From positions 1,755,492-1,819,491 of the forward strand of contig SDAL01000001.1 in assembly GCA_004153385.1 (NCBI GenBank): DNA of 64,000 nucleotides, in the 5' to 3' direction. Below are positions 9,216-19,574 of this stretch, piece after piece. The notes below the pieces were generated by a model. That model was not told the origin of the DNA. It made no database searches and worked only from the letters and a program-made list of their open reading frames with translations. The DNA is from Paracoccaceae bacterium. Lineage in GTDB: Bacteria > Pseudomonadota > Alphaproteobacteria > Rhodobacterales > Rhodobacteraceae. A program made the position numbers and the translations under genes. Each line of letters opens with the position of its first letter. The first letter of the stretch is position 1.

Positions 9216-11480
9216 CGAAGACGACCGGCTGCGCTTGACTTTGCGCAGCTTGGACGCCGCCTTGGCCTTGTGCTTGCCGATATTGCGCTTGGGCCCACCT
9301 GCGCGGCGTCCCCTTCCCCGCCCCGAGGGCAGCTTGTTGCCCTCCAGCTCCAGAAGCTCAAGCATCAGCCCGCCGGTGACGGGGATCGCCTCGGACAGGC
9401 GCACCCGCACCCGCTGTCCGATGGTGATAACAGTGCCGGTGTCAGCGCCGGTCAAGGCCTGCGCCTCGCGGTCGTAATGGAAAAACTCGCGCCCCACTTC
9501 GCGCATCGGGATCAGCCCGTCTGCCCCGGTTTCGTCCAGTCGCACAAACAGGCCGAACTTCTGCACCCCTGAAATCCGCCCGCTGAATTCATTGCCGACC
9601 CGCTCTGACAGATAGGCCGCCAGATAGCGGTCCGTGGTATCGCGTTCTGCGGCCATCGACCGCCGCTCCGTGTCGGAAATCTGTTTGGCGGTGTCTTCAA
9701 GGTTATCGACATCCCACTGGCTCAGCCCGTCCTTGCCCCAGTTATGGCCCGATACCAGCGCGCGGTGCACGATCAGGTCCGAATAACGCCGGATGGGCGA
9801 GGTGAAATGTGCATAGCTTTGCAATGCCAAGCCGAAGTGGCCAAAGTTTTTGGGGAAGTAATAGGCCTGCGTCATCGTGCGCAGGGTCGATATGTTGATC
9901 AATTCGTTGAACTCGCCCCCCAGCGCCTGATCCAGAAGATGGTTCAGATGCGAGGTGCGCAACACCTGCCCCTTGGCCAGCGTAAAGCCGGAGGCCTGGG
10001 CCACCTCGCGCAGGTTTTCCAGCTTGTCCTGACTGGGTTCTTCGTGGACACGATAGAGCAGCGGGCGCTTGACGCGTTCCAGCTCCTCGGCGGCGGCAAC
10101 ATTGGCCAGCACCATGAATTCCTCGACCAGCTTATGCGCGTCCAGCCGGTCCTTGAACTGGATCGATTCCACCTCGCCCTTGTCGGACAGAACGATCTTG
10201 CGCTCCGGCAGATCAAGGTTGAGCGGCTGGCGGCGTTCGCGTGCACGCGTCAGTGCGGCATAGCAATCATATAGCGGGCTGATCACATCATCCATCAACG
10301 GTGCGCATTGCGCATCCGGATTGCCGTCCTGGGCACGTTGGACTTGTGCATATTCCAGCGACGCCACCGAACGGATCATGGCCCGATGGAAGCTGTGGCC
10401 GATTTTCGTGCCATCCGCGTCGATCGTCATCTTGGCCACGATCACCGCGCGGCTTACCCCCTCATGCAGCGAGCACAGATCGCCAGACAGGCGGTCGGGT
10501 AGCATCGGCACCACACGATCAGGGAAATAGCTGGAGTTGCCGCGAAGACGGGCCTCCCGGTCAATCTGCGATCCGGGGGTGACGTAATGGGCCACATCCG
10601 CGATAGCGACCCATAGGATGGTGCCATCCTCGTTATCGGGATTGTCGTCATATTCAACGAAACACGCATCGTCATGATCGCGCGCATCGCCAGGATCGAT
10701 TGTGACAAACGGAAGCGCGGTCAGGTCCTCGCGCCCCGCCATTGTGGCAGGCTGTGCGGCATCGGCCTCGGCCACGACCGCATCGGGGAAATCATCGGGA
10801 ATGCCATGCTGGTGGATCGCGATCAGCGACACGGCGCGCGGCGCGGTGGGATCGCCGAGGCGCTGCGTGATGCGCGCCACCGGCAGCCCCATACGGCCCC
10901 GCGGGCCGGTCTGCTCGCCTTCGACCAGTTCGCCGTCACGTGCCTCCATCGTGGCCGATGCGGGCACGGACCATTCCTTGTCGGAGCCTTTATCGATCGG
11001 CAGGATGCGCCCGCCTTCGGCCGACTTGCGGAATATACCCACAACAGCATGGCGCACGGCCCCGATTTTGCGGATCGGACGGGCTTCATAGTCATATTGT
11101 TCGTCGGGCGCCTCGGTCAAACGCGCAAGCAGACGGTCATGCGGGCCAAGCGCCTCGTCACCGGCTTTCGGGATCAAAAGGATAAGCGGCTCTGTCCCCT
11201 CGCCTTCCCATTCCAGCGGGCGCGCCCAAAGGTCGCCCATGGAATCGGCGCGCATGACCTCGATCACGCTGACCGGCGGCAGCTTGGACACATCGCGGAA
11301 GCTTTTGCGATGGCGCGCAAGAAGGCCCTCGGCCTCGAGCTCTCGCAAGATATGCTTCAGCTCTATCTTGCCTTGGCCTTTGATACCAAAAGCCTTGGCG
11401 ATATCGCGCTTGGATGCGGCACCGGGATTGTCGTTAAGCCAATCGAGAATCTGTTCGCGGGAGGGGATCTGAGTTGTCAT
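9210..11480 (-). CDS. rnr: Ribonuclease R
   Basis: A 756-residue 3'-5' exoribonuclease. An N-terminal winged-helix region is followed by cold-shock-like domains, the RNB catalytic domain with the metal-binding motif DPGDARDHDDA (about residues 262-274), an S1 domain and a basic Gly/Arg/Lys-rich tail. It degrades structured RNA and takes part in rRNA and mRNA quality control. It is transcribed alone and ends inside the end of the phospholipase D gene on the other strand. Length fits the family. Confidence 0.96.
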   Translation of the reverse strand: MTTQIPSREQILDWLNDNPGAASKRDIAKAFGIKGQGKIELKHILRELEAEGLLARHRKSFRDVSKLPPVSVIEVMRADSMGDLWARPLEWEGEGTEPLILLIPKAGDEALGPHDRLLARLTEAPDEQYDYEARPIRKIGAVRHAVVGIFRKSAEGGRILPIDKGSDKEWSVPASATMEARDGELVEGEQTGPRGRMGLPVARITQRLGDPTAPRAVSLIAIHQHGIPDDFPDAVVAEADAAQPATMAGREDLTALPFVTIDPGDARDHDDACFVEYDDNPDNEDGTILWVAIADVAHYVTPGSQIDREARLRGNSSYFPDRVVPMLPDRLSGDLCSLHEGVSRAVIVAKMTIDADGTKIGHSFHRAMIRSVASLEYAQVQRAQDGNPDAQCAPLMDDVISPLYDCYAALTRARERRQPLNLDLPERKIVLSDKGEVESIQFKDRLDAHKLVEEFMVLANVAAAEELERVKRPLLYRVHEEPSQDKLENLREVAQASGFTLAKGQVLRTSHLNHLLDQALGGEFNELINISTLRTMTQAYYFPKNFGHFGLALQSYAHFTSPIRRYSDLIVHRALVSGHNWGKDGLSQWDVDNLEDTAKQISDTERRSMAAERDTTDRYLAAYLSERVGNEFSGRISGVQKFGLFVRLDETGADGLIPMREVGREFFHYDREAQALTGADTGTVITIGQRVRVRLSEAIPVTGGLMLELLELEGNKLPSGRGRGRRAGGPKRNIGKHKAKAASKLRKVKRSRSSSS

Positions 11481-11639
11481 GATTTTTGACTAGCATGGCG
11501 CGCAGGCTCCGTCACCCGCGAATAAACACCGACGTCACAGGAAAACCGGTGCGCGCCCCACGCGCGTTGGCCTCACGCCTTTGGTCGCGCCGGTGAAACG
11601 ACGCATCATCCGTACCGGCACAGGCGCAACGTCACGCCC

Positions 11640-12056
11640 CTATATCGTGGCGCGCATCATGACATGGGGAACCGCCCCATCCATATATTCCGCGCCATAG
11701 GCCTCAAACCCCAAGGTTTCATAAAACCCGACGGCATGGGTTTGCGCCCCAAGATCAACCGTGGTGCAGCCGCTGGCTTTGAGGCGCGCCATGGCGTCGC
11801 GCATGATCTGCGCACCCAGTCCGCGACCACGATGGCTGTGCGCCACGCAAACACGCCCGATGGTGCCATGGGTGGCATCTATGAATAGCCGCGCAGTGCC
11901 CACAGCCGCCGTGCCATCGCTGGCCAGAAGATGAATGGCCGCGCCGTCCAGATCATCGAACTCATCGGCCGCGCTATAGCCCTGTTCGTCCATGAACACC
12001 GCGCGGCGCAGGGCGTGAGCAGGTGCCAGATCGGTGATTTCGGTGATCGTGATCAT
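11640..12056 (-). CDS. GNAT family N-acetyltransferase
   Basis: A 138-residue single-domain GNAT protein. [18 protein letters not shown] is the acetyl-CoA pyrophosphate-binding motif A, and [12 protein letters not shown] is the C-terminal motif B region. It resembles the ElaA/YjcF-like small acetyltransferases. The substrate cannot be told. Its start overlaps the end of dapE by 4 nt, so the two are translationally coupled. Confidence 0.88.
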   Translation of the reverse strand: MITITEITDLAPAHALRRAVFMDEQGYSAADEFDDLDGAAIHLLASDGTAAVGTARLFIDATHGTIGRVCVAHSHRGRGLGAQIMRDAMARLKASGCTTVDLGAQTHAVGFYETLGFEAYGAEYMDGAVPHVMMRATI

Positions 12057-13195
12057 GCGAAATAGCTCCGGAGGATGCGGTGATAAATAGCCTTGAGGGT
12101 GATGATCTGTGACACCTCGATACGCTCATCCACCTGATGCATCGTCTTGCCGACCAGCCCGAATTCCACCACGGGGCAATGGTCTTTGACAAAACGCGCA
12201 TCCGATGTCCCGCCGGAGGTCGATAAAACCGGCGACACGCCGCATTCGGCGGCCACCGCCCCCGACACCAGATCGACAAACGGTCCGGGCGGGGTAAAAA
12301 AGCTCTCGCCCGACAGATCGGGGTCAAGGGTGAACGTCACACCGGTCTGTGCGCCCACCTGCGCAATAAGCCCTTCGATCCATCGGGTCAAAGAAGCCCC
12401 CGTATGGGCATCGTTGAACCGGATGTTGAGCCGTGCAGTCGCGCGGGCGGGCACCACATTCGTGGCAGGGTTGGCACAATCAATGGTGGTGATTTGCAGC
12501 GAGGAGGGATCGAAATGGGCGGTGCCCTGATCAAGCGGTTCGGCGGCCAGCAGATCAAGAAGCCGCACAAGCGCATGAAGGGGGTTTTTCGCGCGGTGCG
12601 GATAGGCCACATGTCCTTGAATGCCCTCGGCCGCGATATCGAACGTGATCGATCCGCGCCGGCCGATCTTGATCATCTCGCCCATCGTCTCGGGGCATGT
12701 AGGCTCGCCCACAAGGCACACGGACATGGCCTCGTCCTCGGCTGCCATCCAGTCCAGAAGCGCGCGGGTGCCATCGCGCCCCGGTCCTTCCTCGTCACCG
12801 GTGATCGCCAGAATGATCGCCCCGTCGGGCGGTGTCTCGCGTACAAAATCAATCGCGGCGGCGGCAAAGGCGGCCACGCCTGTTTTCATATCCGTGGCAC
12901 CGCGTCCCCATAATACACCGTCGATGATGGCGCCCGAAAACGGCGGCTGGCTCCAATCCGCCTCCGATCCCACAGGCACCACATCCGTATGTCCGTTGAA
13001 CCCGAAGCTACGTGCGGCCCCTTTGCGACCCCAACGGGCAAAAAGATTGGGCGTGCCGTTGCGGTCCACACGGGTACAGGCAAAGCCCTCCGCCTCCAAC
13101 ATGTCCGAAAGCAGGCTTAGCGCGCCGGCCTCTTGCGGGGTAACACTGGGGCATTGGATCAGTCGCGCGCTCAACTCTATCGGATCAATGGTCAT
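12053..13195 (-). CDS. dapE: Succinyl-diaminopimelate desuccinylase
   Basis: A 380-residue M20-family metallohydrolase that removes succinate from N-succinyl-LL-diaminopimelate, a late step in lysine and peptidoglycan precursor synthesis. Motifs seen are [10 protein letters not shown] (first zinc His/Asp), [14 protein letters not shown] (bridging Asp), [12 protein letters not shown] (catalytic Glu pair) and a C-terminal [13 protein letters not shown] His. Length and motif order are typical of proteobacterial DapE. It forms a two-gene unit with the downstream GNAT gene. Confidence 0.95.
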   Translation of the reverse strand: MTIDPIELSARLIQCPSVTPQEAGALSLLSDMLEAEGFACTRVDRNGTPNLFARWGRKGAARSFGFNGHTDVVPVGSEADWSQPPFSGAIIDGVLWGRGATDMKTGVAAFAAAAIDFVRETPPDGAIILAITGDEEGPGRDGTRALLDWMAAEDEAMSVCLVGEPTCPETMGEMIKIGRRGSITFDIAAEGIQGHVAYPHRAKNPLHALVRLLDLLAAEPLDQGTAHFDPSSLQITTIDCANPATNVVPARATARLNIRFNDAHTGASLTRWIEGLIAQVGAQTGVTFTLDPDLSGESFFTPPGPFVDLVSGAVAAECGVSPVLSTSGGTSDARFVKDHCPVVEFGLVGKTMHQVDERIEVSQIITLKAIYHRILRSYFA

Positions 13196-13291
13196 GGGGC
13201 TGCCTTCTTCGGGGTGGATTGCAGGTGGTCTTTATGGCCTAAATCGACGCGGCACCGGACACAATATCCAAGCACGGATCTGCGACGGTCC

Positions 13292-14050
13292 TCAGGCCCA
13301 AAATGCGCGGCGCAGCAGGTTCAGGCCGGTGAGCATCAGCATCAATAACGTGCATTGGCGAAACACAACCGCGTTCAACCGGTCATGCATCCAGAACCCC
13401 AGCCACAGACCCAGCAACGCCGGTAGCACCAGAAGGGCGGACAACGGCGCCGTATCGCGATCCAGAACCCCCGTCATCAGATGTGCGCCCGTCAGCACCA
13501 CCCCGCCCGCAAAGAACGACACCCCCATCACGCGCATCGCTTCGGTTTTCTCGACATTGGTCGACATCAGATAAACGATAAGCGGCGGCCCCCAGATCCC
13601 AGAGATGCCACCGAACAGACCGCCCACGACGCTTAGCAAAAACTCTGCCCGCTTGGCGTGGTGTACGGGAATGATCAGGGGTTTGCCACTGAACTCCAGC
13701 GCCGCATAAAGCACAATCGGCACACCGAGTAGCGCATACATAACCGTCTGTGGCAAAACCCGCACAAAGCCTGCACTGATCGCGATAAAGACCAGCACCG
13801 TTATGATATGAACGCGGTATTTCACGGCACTTTCCCACGCCGCGCGCCAGCCCTCGCGAAAGGCCTGTGCGGTGTTGGTCACCAGAACCGGCAAGATCAG
13901 CAAGGCCAGCGCCGTCTCGATATCCAGAAAAGAGGCCATGACCGACAGCATGATCATCGGCAATGCAAACCCGATCGCGCCTTTTACAAACCCCGCCACC
14001 AGCGCGATGCCGCACACAGCCGCAAAATGCCAAAGATCCAGCCCGAACAT
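13292..14050 (-). CDS. Sulfite exporter TauE/SafE family permease
   Basis: A 252-residue hydrophobic protein with about seven to eight predicted membrane spans. The family hallmarks GFVKGAIGFALPMI near the N-terminus and GGLFGGISGIWGPPLIVYL in the middle are both present. Members move sulfonates, sulfite or other small anions; the substrate here is not evident, since no sulfur gene lies nearby. It lies 96 bp downstream of the dapE start on the same strand and is probably an independent unit. Confidence 0.9.
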   Translation of the reverse strand: MFGLDLWHFAAVCGIALVAGFVKGAIGFALPMIMLSVMASFLDIETALALLILPVLVTNTAQAFREGWRAAWESAVKYRVHIITVLVFIAISAGFVRVLPQTVMYALLGVPIVLYAALEFSGKPLIIPVHHAKRAEFLLSVVGGLFGGISGIWGPPLIVYLMSTNVEKTEAMRVMGVSFFAGGVVLTGAHLMTGVLDRDTAPLSALLVLPALLGLWLGFWMHDRLNAVVFRQCTLLMLMLTGLNLLRRAFWA

Positions 14051-14254
14051 TCCGTCTCCCCCCCTGCAAACACACTATCGTTATCGGGCTGCAGGAGTGT
14101 TTTCCAGATCATAAAGAAATTTCAGCTTATAATATAAATTCATTTCATTTGATCGAAGAGAACAAGTATTGCGCTCCCGTTGCAAATCGGGTTTGGCGAA
14201 TATCTATGCCAAATCGCGGATGGCGCCCCCCCACGACTGGTCAACCCGGGGGCA

Positions 14255-14936
14255 TTGCGCATGCGGGAAGTGCCGGCAGATGGTGGCTGGACGGCCAGCG
14301 CGCCCAAGACATGGATCACCCATGCTGGCGCGCACCGACCCACAACGCCGGGACTATAAAGGCCTGTCGATATTCGTAGGCGCCGAACCCGCTGGCACAA
14401 CCGCGGCCCTATTCGCGGCCACGGGCATGCGTGGCGCCAAACGCGGCGGGCAGCGGCATCGCGCGGTGAAGGACTACGAAATCAACTTTGACGGGTTCGC
14501 CATGGGCGCAGAAACGTGGCTGTACGCACAAGAATGCCGCAGGTTCACCCAACTGATGGCAACTTTTGAATCGACGCCCATTCAAGCCGACGCGCGCGCA
14601 GCAGGAGTGGCGCAATCAGCCAGCAACTCGGCAAACCGCCGACCGGTTTTGCGCGTGTGGGCGGTGAAATCGCGTTGACGGCCATGGCAAATCACGATCG
14701 CCAGACCACGCCCCCATCCCGTGGCCGTGCAAAAAAACAGCGGCGCGTGATGCGATCCGGTGGCAGGCATGGCCAAGGCGCTGGGCGCGCGGGCCGCATC
14801 CACCACCGCCGACGACGCATTGTCAGTTCATGGCGGCAAGGACTTTGCGCTGGAATACTGGATCGGCGGGATCATATGTGATGCGCGCATTGCGGAGTTT
14901 TTCGGAAGGGCGGCCGAGATTCAGGCACAGGGGGGG
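14255..14936 (+). pseudogene. Decayed acyl-CoA dehydrogenase (C-terminal part only)
   Basis: Read across three frames, this stretch spells an acyl-CoA dehydrogenase C-terminal half: KTWITHA, then LARTDPQRRDYKGLSIFV, YEINFDGFA, QLMATFES and GVAQSA. A shift then gives QQLGKPPTGFARVGGEIA, and another gives AGMAKALGARAASTTADDA, VHGGKDFALEY and RAAEIQAQ. A deletion in the ITHA region and at least two further frameshifts disrupt it; the N-terminal part is missing, and internal stops occur. It ended just before the PAT gene. The AT-rich 14051-14200 upstream has no gene. Confidence 0.82.
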
Positions 14937-15032
14937 GCTGACACCATAGGCGGGGGCAAAACATGCCCCTCCTTCTCCCCTTGCCCTTCCATCGCGTTGC
15001 GCGGTAATTCTTCCGCCGAAAAGAGGTGTTAT

Positions 15033-15545
15033 ATGATCCGTGATGCAGGGCCCGCCGATGCGGCGATGATCGCTGAAATCTACAATGATGCCGCGCTGAA
15101 TACGACCGCGATCTGGAATACGACCCAAGTGGATGCGGACAATCGCGCAGCGTGGCTCGAGACCCGCCAGCAGAACGGGTTTCCTGTGCTTGTGTTCGAG
15201 GACGCCGGACAGGTGCTGGCCTATGCCAGTTTCGGCACCTTTCGCCCGTTTGACGGTTTCGATCTAAGTGTGGAGCATTCGATCTATGCCCATCCCTCGG
15301 CCAGAGGCCGCGGCATCGGCACCGTGCTTTTGCAGGCATTGATCGCGCGGGCGCAAAAGATGGGGATGCACCAGATGGTCGCCGCGATCTCTGCCGACAA
15401 TCCCGGCTCGATCCGGCTGCACGAGCGTTTGGGATTTACCCAGACGGGTCAGATGCCCGAAATCGGGCGCAAGTTCGGCCGTTGGCTGGATCTGGTCCTT
15501 TTGCAAAAGCAGCTGGACACGCGCCCTGCCCCGCCTGCGAACTGA
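15033..15545 (+). CDS. GNAT acetyltransferase, phosphinothricin acetyltransferase (PAT)-like
   Basis: A 170-residue acetyltransferase. SARGRGIGTVLLQAL is the acetyl-CoA loop. The FGTFRPFDGFDLSVEHSIY block and the C-terminal GRKFGRWLDLVLLQ are characteristic of the PAT/YncA (MnaT) branch, which acetylates phosphinothricin, methionine sulfone or similar amino-acid analogues. The ATG at 15033 has AAGAGGTG upstream. The frame is open far upstream only because it runs through the acyl-CoA dehydrogenase relic. It converges with recO, with 13 bp between stops. Confidence 0.9.
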   Translation: MIRDAGPADAAMIAEIYNDAALNTTAIWNTTQVDADNRAAWLETRQQNGFPVLVFEDAGQVLAYASFGTFRPFDGFDLSVEHSIYAHPSARGRGIGTVLLQALIARAQKMGMHQMVAAISADNPGSIRLHERLGFTQTGQMPEIGRKFGRWLDLVLLQKQLDTRPAPPAN

Positions 15546-15558
15546 TCCCGCCGGCCCG

Positions 15559-16281
15559 TTACAGCTTGGCCAGTGCATCGATCAGCCTGCCGCGTGCGGC
15601 GGGCAGCGGACGATTGCCCAAGGCGGGGGCCAGATGGTTTTCCAGAAAAAAGCCGGTGAGCCTGAGGCCGTCCTCGATCTCGTGCAAACTCGCAGGTCCT
15701 TGGCCCAGCAAGCACTGCGGCAGGGCCAAAAGCTTTGGTGCCCATTCGCCCGCACCCTTCCGGCTGACCGCCCGCCCAGATTTCGGACTGACATAGGCCA
15801 GATCTTCATAACTGCCGGTCACCACACAACGCGACAGATCAAGCCCGTAGCCCAATGCTTCGAGCAGATGCAATTCCCACCGCAGATAATCCAGTATCCA
15901 ACCCGGACGGGCGTCTGCGATCACATCAAAAAGCGGCTCTGTGCCCGCGTATAATGCGCCATGGGCCTCGCGGTCCGGCAATGCAAAGCCCAAAAGCGCA
16001 CAAACCGACCCCAATCCCAACAGGGCCAGACGGTCCGACAGGACACCGGCGCGCGATTTCAGCGGCTCGATCGTAAAGTAACCCAGTTGGTCATTGAGGC
16101 GCGCCCGCCAGCTGAGGGCCACATGGCTGCCCGGTTGCAACAGCGCCGCGTGTTTGCGCGAGGCTCCGCCGCGCAGCAACCCCGAATAGCGTCCGTGATC
16201 TTGCGTGAAAATTTCAACCAGCTTCGAGCTTTCGCCCTGCGGCTTGGCCGAAAGGATTGTGCCGTGGTCACGCCACTCCAT
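15559..16281 (-). CDS. recO: DNA repair protein RecO
   Basis: A 240-residue RecO. The N-terminal OB-fold begins MEWRDHGTILSAKPQGESS and includes HGRYSGLLRGGASRKH. The C-terminal helical part has LRWELHLLEALGYGLDL. It loads RecA on SSB-coated single-stranded DNA in the RecFOR pathway. I chose the ATG at 16281, where family homology begins; the frame is open to 16371. It closes the large minus-strand cluster and follows the DUF1491 gene. Confidence 0.93.
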   Translation of the reverse strand: MEWRDHGTILSAKPQGESSKLVEIFTQDHGRYSGLLRGGASRKHAALLQPGSHVALSWRARLNDQLGYFTIEPLKSRAGVLSDRLALLGLGSVCALLGFALPDREAHGALYAGTEPLFDVIADARPGWILDYLRWELHLLEALGYGLDLSRCVVTGSYEDLAYVSPKSGRAVSRKGAGEWAPKLLALPQCLLGQGPASLHEIEDGLRLTGFFLENHLAPALGNRPLPAARGRLIDALAKL

Positions 16282-16381
16282 GAAATCCCCCCCCTCATGC
16301 CGCGCGCCAGATGGGGCCGCGTAAGACAAAGGCCCCGCCGCCTGTGTATCGGGACTATGCCAAACAGGCATATCGCGGCAA

Positions 16382-16711
16382 TCAGTCGCGCAGCCCGTCC
16401 TCGTCCAGCAAGGTGCGCCCCGCGCGATCCTCGATTTCGATCACCCATAGATCGGGATCGAAACTTTGCTGTTTGCGGATCGACGCGTCCACATCGGCCT
16501 CGGTGCCGCGCACAAGCGACATCCATGTGCGCGCCCCTGTCATCAGATCGAAACTGCGCTGGAACGCTTCGGCGGTGCCGTCAAGACGCGCGCATTTCAC
16601 AAGTACCGCGCCCGACGCATCATTGCCGTGGCGCAGCACATAGGCCGGTATCGAGTTGAGTTCGAGCCGTTTAAGATAGGCCCGAACCCAGAATGACGCC
16701 GTCAGCATCAA
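16382..16711 (-). CDS. DUF1491 family protein
   Basis: A 109-residue protein with the DUF1491 pattern: FWVRAYLKRLE at the N-terminus, GAVLVKCARLDG in the middle, and DLWVIEIEDRAGRTLL at the end. Its function is unknown. The gene commonly sits between era and recO in alphaproteobacteria, as here. Its start overlaps the era stop by 4 nt. Confidence 0.85.
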   Translation of the reverse strand: MMLTASFWVRAYLKRLELNSIPAYVLRHGNDASGAVLVKCARLDGTAEAFQRSFDLMTGARTWMSLVRGTEADVDASIRKQQSFDPDLWVIEIEDRAGRTLLDEDGLRD

Positions 16712-17628
16712 TCGCCGTCCTTGAAGTTCAACCCCATTTCGGAATAGCGGTCACGCTCTTCGAGCCAGTTCGGGCGTACTTTGACCTGCAAAAACAGGTG
16801 CACGGTGCGGCCCAGAAACTCCGAGATCTCTGCGCGCGAGGCCGTGGACACGCCCTTGATCGTCTCGCCGCCCTTGCCAAGAATGATCCCCTTGTGGCCA
16901 TCGCGCGCGACATAGATCATCTGATCGATGCGGGTGGTTCCGTCTTTGCGATCTTCCCATGCCTCGGTTTCCACCGTCAGCTGGTAGGGCAGTTCCTCAT
17001 GCAGGCGCAGCGTCAGCTTTTCGCGGGTGATTTCGGCGGCAATCATACGCATCGGCAGATCTGCGATCTGGTCTTCGGGATAAAGCCACGGGCCGGTTGG
17101 CATTTCCTGCGCCAGCCATGTGCGCAGATCGTCCACACCATAGCCGCGTTCTGCCGAAATCATGAAGGTGCGGGCGAAAGGATAGGCCGCGTTCAGTTTT
17201 TCGGTCAGCTCAAGAAGCACATCGGATTTCACGCGGTCGATCTTGTTGATCGCAAGGGCGACAGGCTGGGTCGGATCGCGTTCGCGCAAGGCCTCGATGA
17301 TCGCCTCTACGCCTGCGGTCAGGCCACGATGGGCCTCGATCAACAGCACGATGACATCGGCATCAGCGGCCCCGCCCCATGCCGCCTGCACCATCGCGCG
17401 GTCCAACCGGCGGCGGGGGCGGAAAATACCAGGGGTATCGACGAAAACGATCTGGCTTTGGCCGGCCATGGCCACACCACGGATACGCGCGCGGGTGGTC
17501 TGGACCTTGTGGGTCACGATCGAAACCTTCGCGCCGACCATCCGGTTGAGCAAGGTGGACTTGCCAGCATTCGGCTCGCCGATCAGGGCGACAAACCCGG
17601 CATGTGTGGTATCGGTGGTATCGGTCAT
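16708..17628 (-). CDS. era: GTPase Era
   Basis: A 306-residue Ras-like GTPase that binds the 3' end of 16S rRNA and assists 30S assembly. It has G1 GEPNAGKST (about residues 17-25), G3 DTPGIF, G4 NKID, and a C-terminal KH domain with [17 protein letters not shown]. It overlaps rnc upstream and DUF1491 downstream by 4 nt each, so the three genes are translated together. Confidence 0.97.
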   Translation of the reverse strand: MTDTTDTTHAGFVALIGEPNAGKSTLLNRMVGAKVSIVTHKVQTTRARIRGVAMAGQSQIVFVDTPGIFRPRRRLDRAMVQAAWGGAADADVIVLLIEAHRGLTAGVEAIIEALRERDPTQPVALAINKIDRVKSDVLLELTEKLNAAYPFARTFMISAERGYGVDDLRTWLAQEMPTGPWLYPEDQIADLPMRMIAAEITREKLTLRLHEELPYQLTVETEAWEDRKDGTTRIDQMIYVARDGHKGIILGKGGETIKGVSTASRAEISEFLGRTVHLFLQVKVRPNWLEERDRYSEMGLNFKDGD

Positions 17629-18311
17629 GGGCGGGCCTCCATTCGGTCCAGCAATGCACGCGCAGCCGCTTGTTCGGCTTGGCGTTTGGCCTTGGCGCGG
17701 GCCTGCGCCGTCTCGCCGTTATCAAGCTGTGCCTCGATGGTGAACACAGGCGCGTGGTCGGGGCCGTCACGCGCGACGGTCACATATTTGGGCGGTGCAA
17801 GATGACGGGCCTGTGCCCATTCCTGCAGCGCAGTCTTGGCATCACGGCTATCGGCATCGACCGAAAACACCCGCTCGCCCCAAAGCGCAAGAACCAGCGC
17901 GCTTGCAACCTCGAAACCGGCATCCAGATAGACGGCAGCGATCACCGCCTCCATCGCATCGGCCAAAAGCGCTTCCTTGCGGCGCCCGCCGGTCATCATC
18001 TCAGAACGGCCAAGCTTGAGCACGGCCCCCAGATCGATCTCGCGGGCGATCTCGGCACAGGCCTCCTTGCGCACAAGCGCGTTAAAGCGCGGCGCAAGCT
18101 GGCCCTCGGTTGCATCCATATCGGCGGCAAACAATGCCTCGGCCATGGTCAGGCCAAGGACGCGGTCGCCCAAAAACTCCAGCCGCTGGTTGTCGGGCCG
18201 GGTTTTGGTGGAGATCGACGCATGTGTCAGCGCGCGAATAATCAGCTCGGGGCGTTTGAACTGATGCCCGAGCCGATCCATGAATTCGGTAAGATCCTTG
18301 GAAAGTTTCAC
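17625..18311 (-). CDS. rnc: Ribonuclease III
   Basis: A 228-residue double-strand-specific endonuclease. The signature [11 protein letters not shown] with catalytic acidic residues is followed by a second acidic cluster around [16 protein letters not shown] and a C-terminal double-stranded-RNA-binding domain. I chose GTG at 18311. It overlaps the lepB stop as GTGA, matches the 4-nt coupling used throughout this cluster, and starts where homology (KLSKDLTEF) begins. An ATG at 18344 would lie inside lepB. Confidence 0.95.
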   Translation of the reverse strand: MKLSKDLTEFMDRLGHQFKRPELIIRALTHASISTKTRPDNQRLEFLGDRVLGLTMAEALFAADMDATEGQLAPRFNALVRKEACAEIAREIDLGAVLKLGRSEMMTGGRRKEALLADAMEAVIAAVYLDAGFEVASALVLALWGERVFSVDADSRDAKTALQEWAQARHLAPPKYVTVARDGPDHAPVFTIEAQLDNGETAQARAKAKRQAEQAAARALLDRMEARP

Positions 18312-19090
18312 TCGATTGCCTTGAAGAAACGGTCCGGACGCCATGTCCAGAAGAAGAAGAGGGACCGACCCGCAGACGAGAACATTACCCTGTCTGCGCG
18401 TCCGATCAGGAATTTGGCGGGGACAAATCCGACACCGCCTGCGCGCAGCGGTACGCGGCTGTCTTCGGAATTGTCACGGTTGTCGCCCATGAAGAAATAC
18501 TGCCCTTCCGGTACGGTATATACTTCGGTGTTATCCAAAAACCCGTTGTCGCTGATATTGAGGATACTGTGGCTTACACCGTTGGGCAGGGTTTCGATCT
18601 GACGCTCTTTGATACATTGCGCGCCCATACCGACAGGATCGTTGCTGCATCGCGGTACCAGACCTTGGGGGCCCTGCTGTTCTTTGGTTTCGGAGAAATC
18701 GGGCGCATCGGCAAGTTTCACCTTCGTATCATTGATATAAAGCACGCCATTGCGCACCTGGATACGGTCGCCCGGCAAGCCGATCACACGCTTGATGAAG
18801 TCGACACCACGGGTGGGGTGACGAAACACGACCACATCGCCGCGCTCGGGATCATGGGCGAAAATCCGGCCTTCGATCGGGCAGGCCGAAAACGGGCAGG
18901 AATAGCGCGAGTAGCCGTAGGCCATTTTGTTGACGAACAGGAAATCCCCGATCAACAGTGTATCCTTCATCGAGCCGGAAGGAATCCAGAACGGCTGAAA
19001 AAACAGCGTGCGGAACACGCCTGCGATCAACAATGCCCAGACGACCGTCTTGATCGTCTCCATAATACCGTTCTGTGACTTGCTCGACAT
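18308..19090 (-). CDS. lepB: Signal peptidase I
   Basis: A 260-residue membrane protease that cleaves Sec and Tat signal peptides. It has an N-terminal membrane span (about residues 13-31), the catalytic Ser40 in [10 protein letters not shown], the general-base Lys in [12 protein letters not shown] and the C-terminal [11 protein letters not shown] motif. A pair of cysteines in the CPFSACP insert may form a periplasmic disulfide. The frame is open to 19171, but homology begins at the ATG at 19090. It lies between acpS and rnc in the conserved cluster. Confidence 0.95.
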   Translation of the reverse strand: MSSKSQNGIMETIKTVVWALLIAGVFRTLFFQPFWIPSGSMKDTLLIGDFLFVNKMAYGYSRYSCPFSACPIEGRIFAHDPERGDVVVFRHPTRGVDFIKRVIGLPGDRIQVRNGVLYINDTKVKLADAPDFSETKEQQGPQGLVPRCSNDPVGMGAQCIKERQIETLPNGVSHSILNISDNGFLDNTEVYTVPEGQYFFMGDNRDNSEDSRVPLRAGGVGFVPAKFLIGRADRVMFSSAGRSLFFFWTWRPDRFFKAIE

Positions 19091-19148
19091 TCCGGGCCAT
19101 GCTCCGTTTTGAAAACTGCGCTCTCTGTGGCGTGGCGGGCGGGCTAAG

Positions 19149-19574
19149 TCAAGGAACCGCCGCCGGTGCAAGCGCGGAAACCGGACGCGCCTCGATCACA
19201 ACAAAGGCCTGCGCCCATGGATGATCGTCGGTCAGGGTCACATGCACGACCGCGCTATGGCCTTCGGGCGTCATCTGATGCAGCCGTTCGGCGGCCCATC
19301 CCGTCAGCTCCATCACCGGCTGGCCTGTGGTGATATTACTGACCGCCATATCCTTCCACGCGATGCCCATCCGCAATCCGGTGCCAAGCGCCTTGGAACA
19401 GGCCTCCTTGGCCGCCCAGCGTTTGGCATAGGTCCCCGCCACGTCCGCGCGGGCCTCGGCTTTCTGGCGTTCGGTTTCGGTAAAAACACGGTGGCGAAAC
19501 CGGTCCCCGAAACGCGACAGAGTGCGTTCGATCCGCTCGATATTGGCCAGATCGGTTCCAATTCCCAAAATCAT
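19149..19574 (-). CDS. acpS: Holo-[acyl-carrier-protein] synthase
   Basis: A 141-residue phosphopantetheinyl transferase that activates ACP. It starts with the canonical [15 protein letters not shown] and has [15 protein letters not shown] with the metal and CoA ligands. The ATG at 19574 overlaps the upstream membrane-protein stop by 4 nt. The upstream extension of the frame is a shadow of that gene. Placement between pdxJ and lepB is the usual alphaproteobacterial order. Confidence 0.95.
   Translation of the reverse strand: MILGIGTDLANIERIERTLSRFGDRFRHRVFTETERQKAEARADVAGTYAKRWAAKEACSKALGTGLRMGIAWKDMAVSNITTGQPVMELTGWAAERLHQMTPEGHSAVVHVTLTDDHPWAQAFVVIEARPVSALAPAAVP

Noticed and set aside
14760-15032. 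Fusion of an acyl-CoA dehydrogenase tail to the PAT acetyltransferase
   Set aside because: The frame is open by chance; a ribosome-binding site and PAT homology begin at ATG 15033, and the upstream part is pseudogene sequence.
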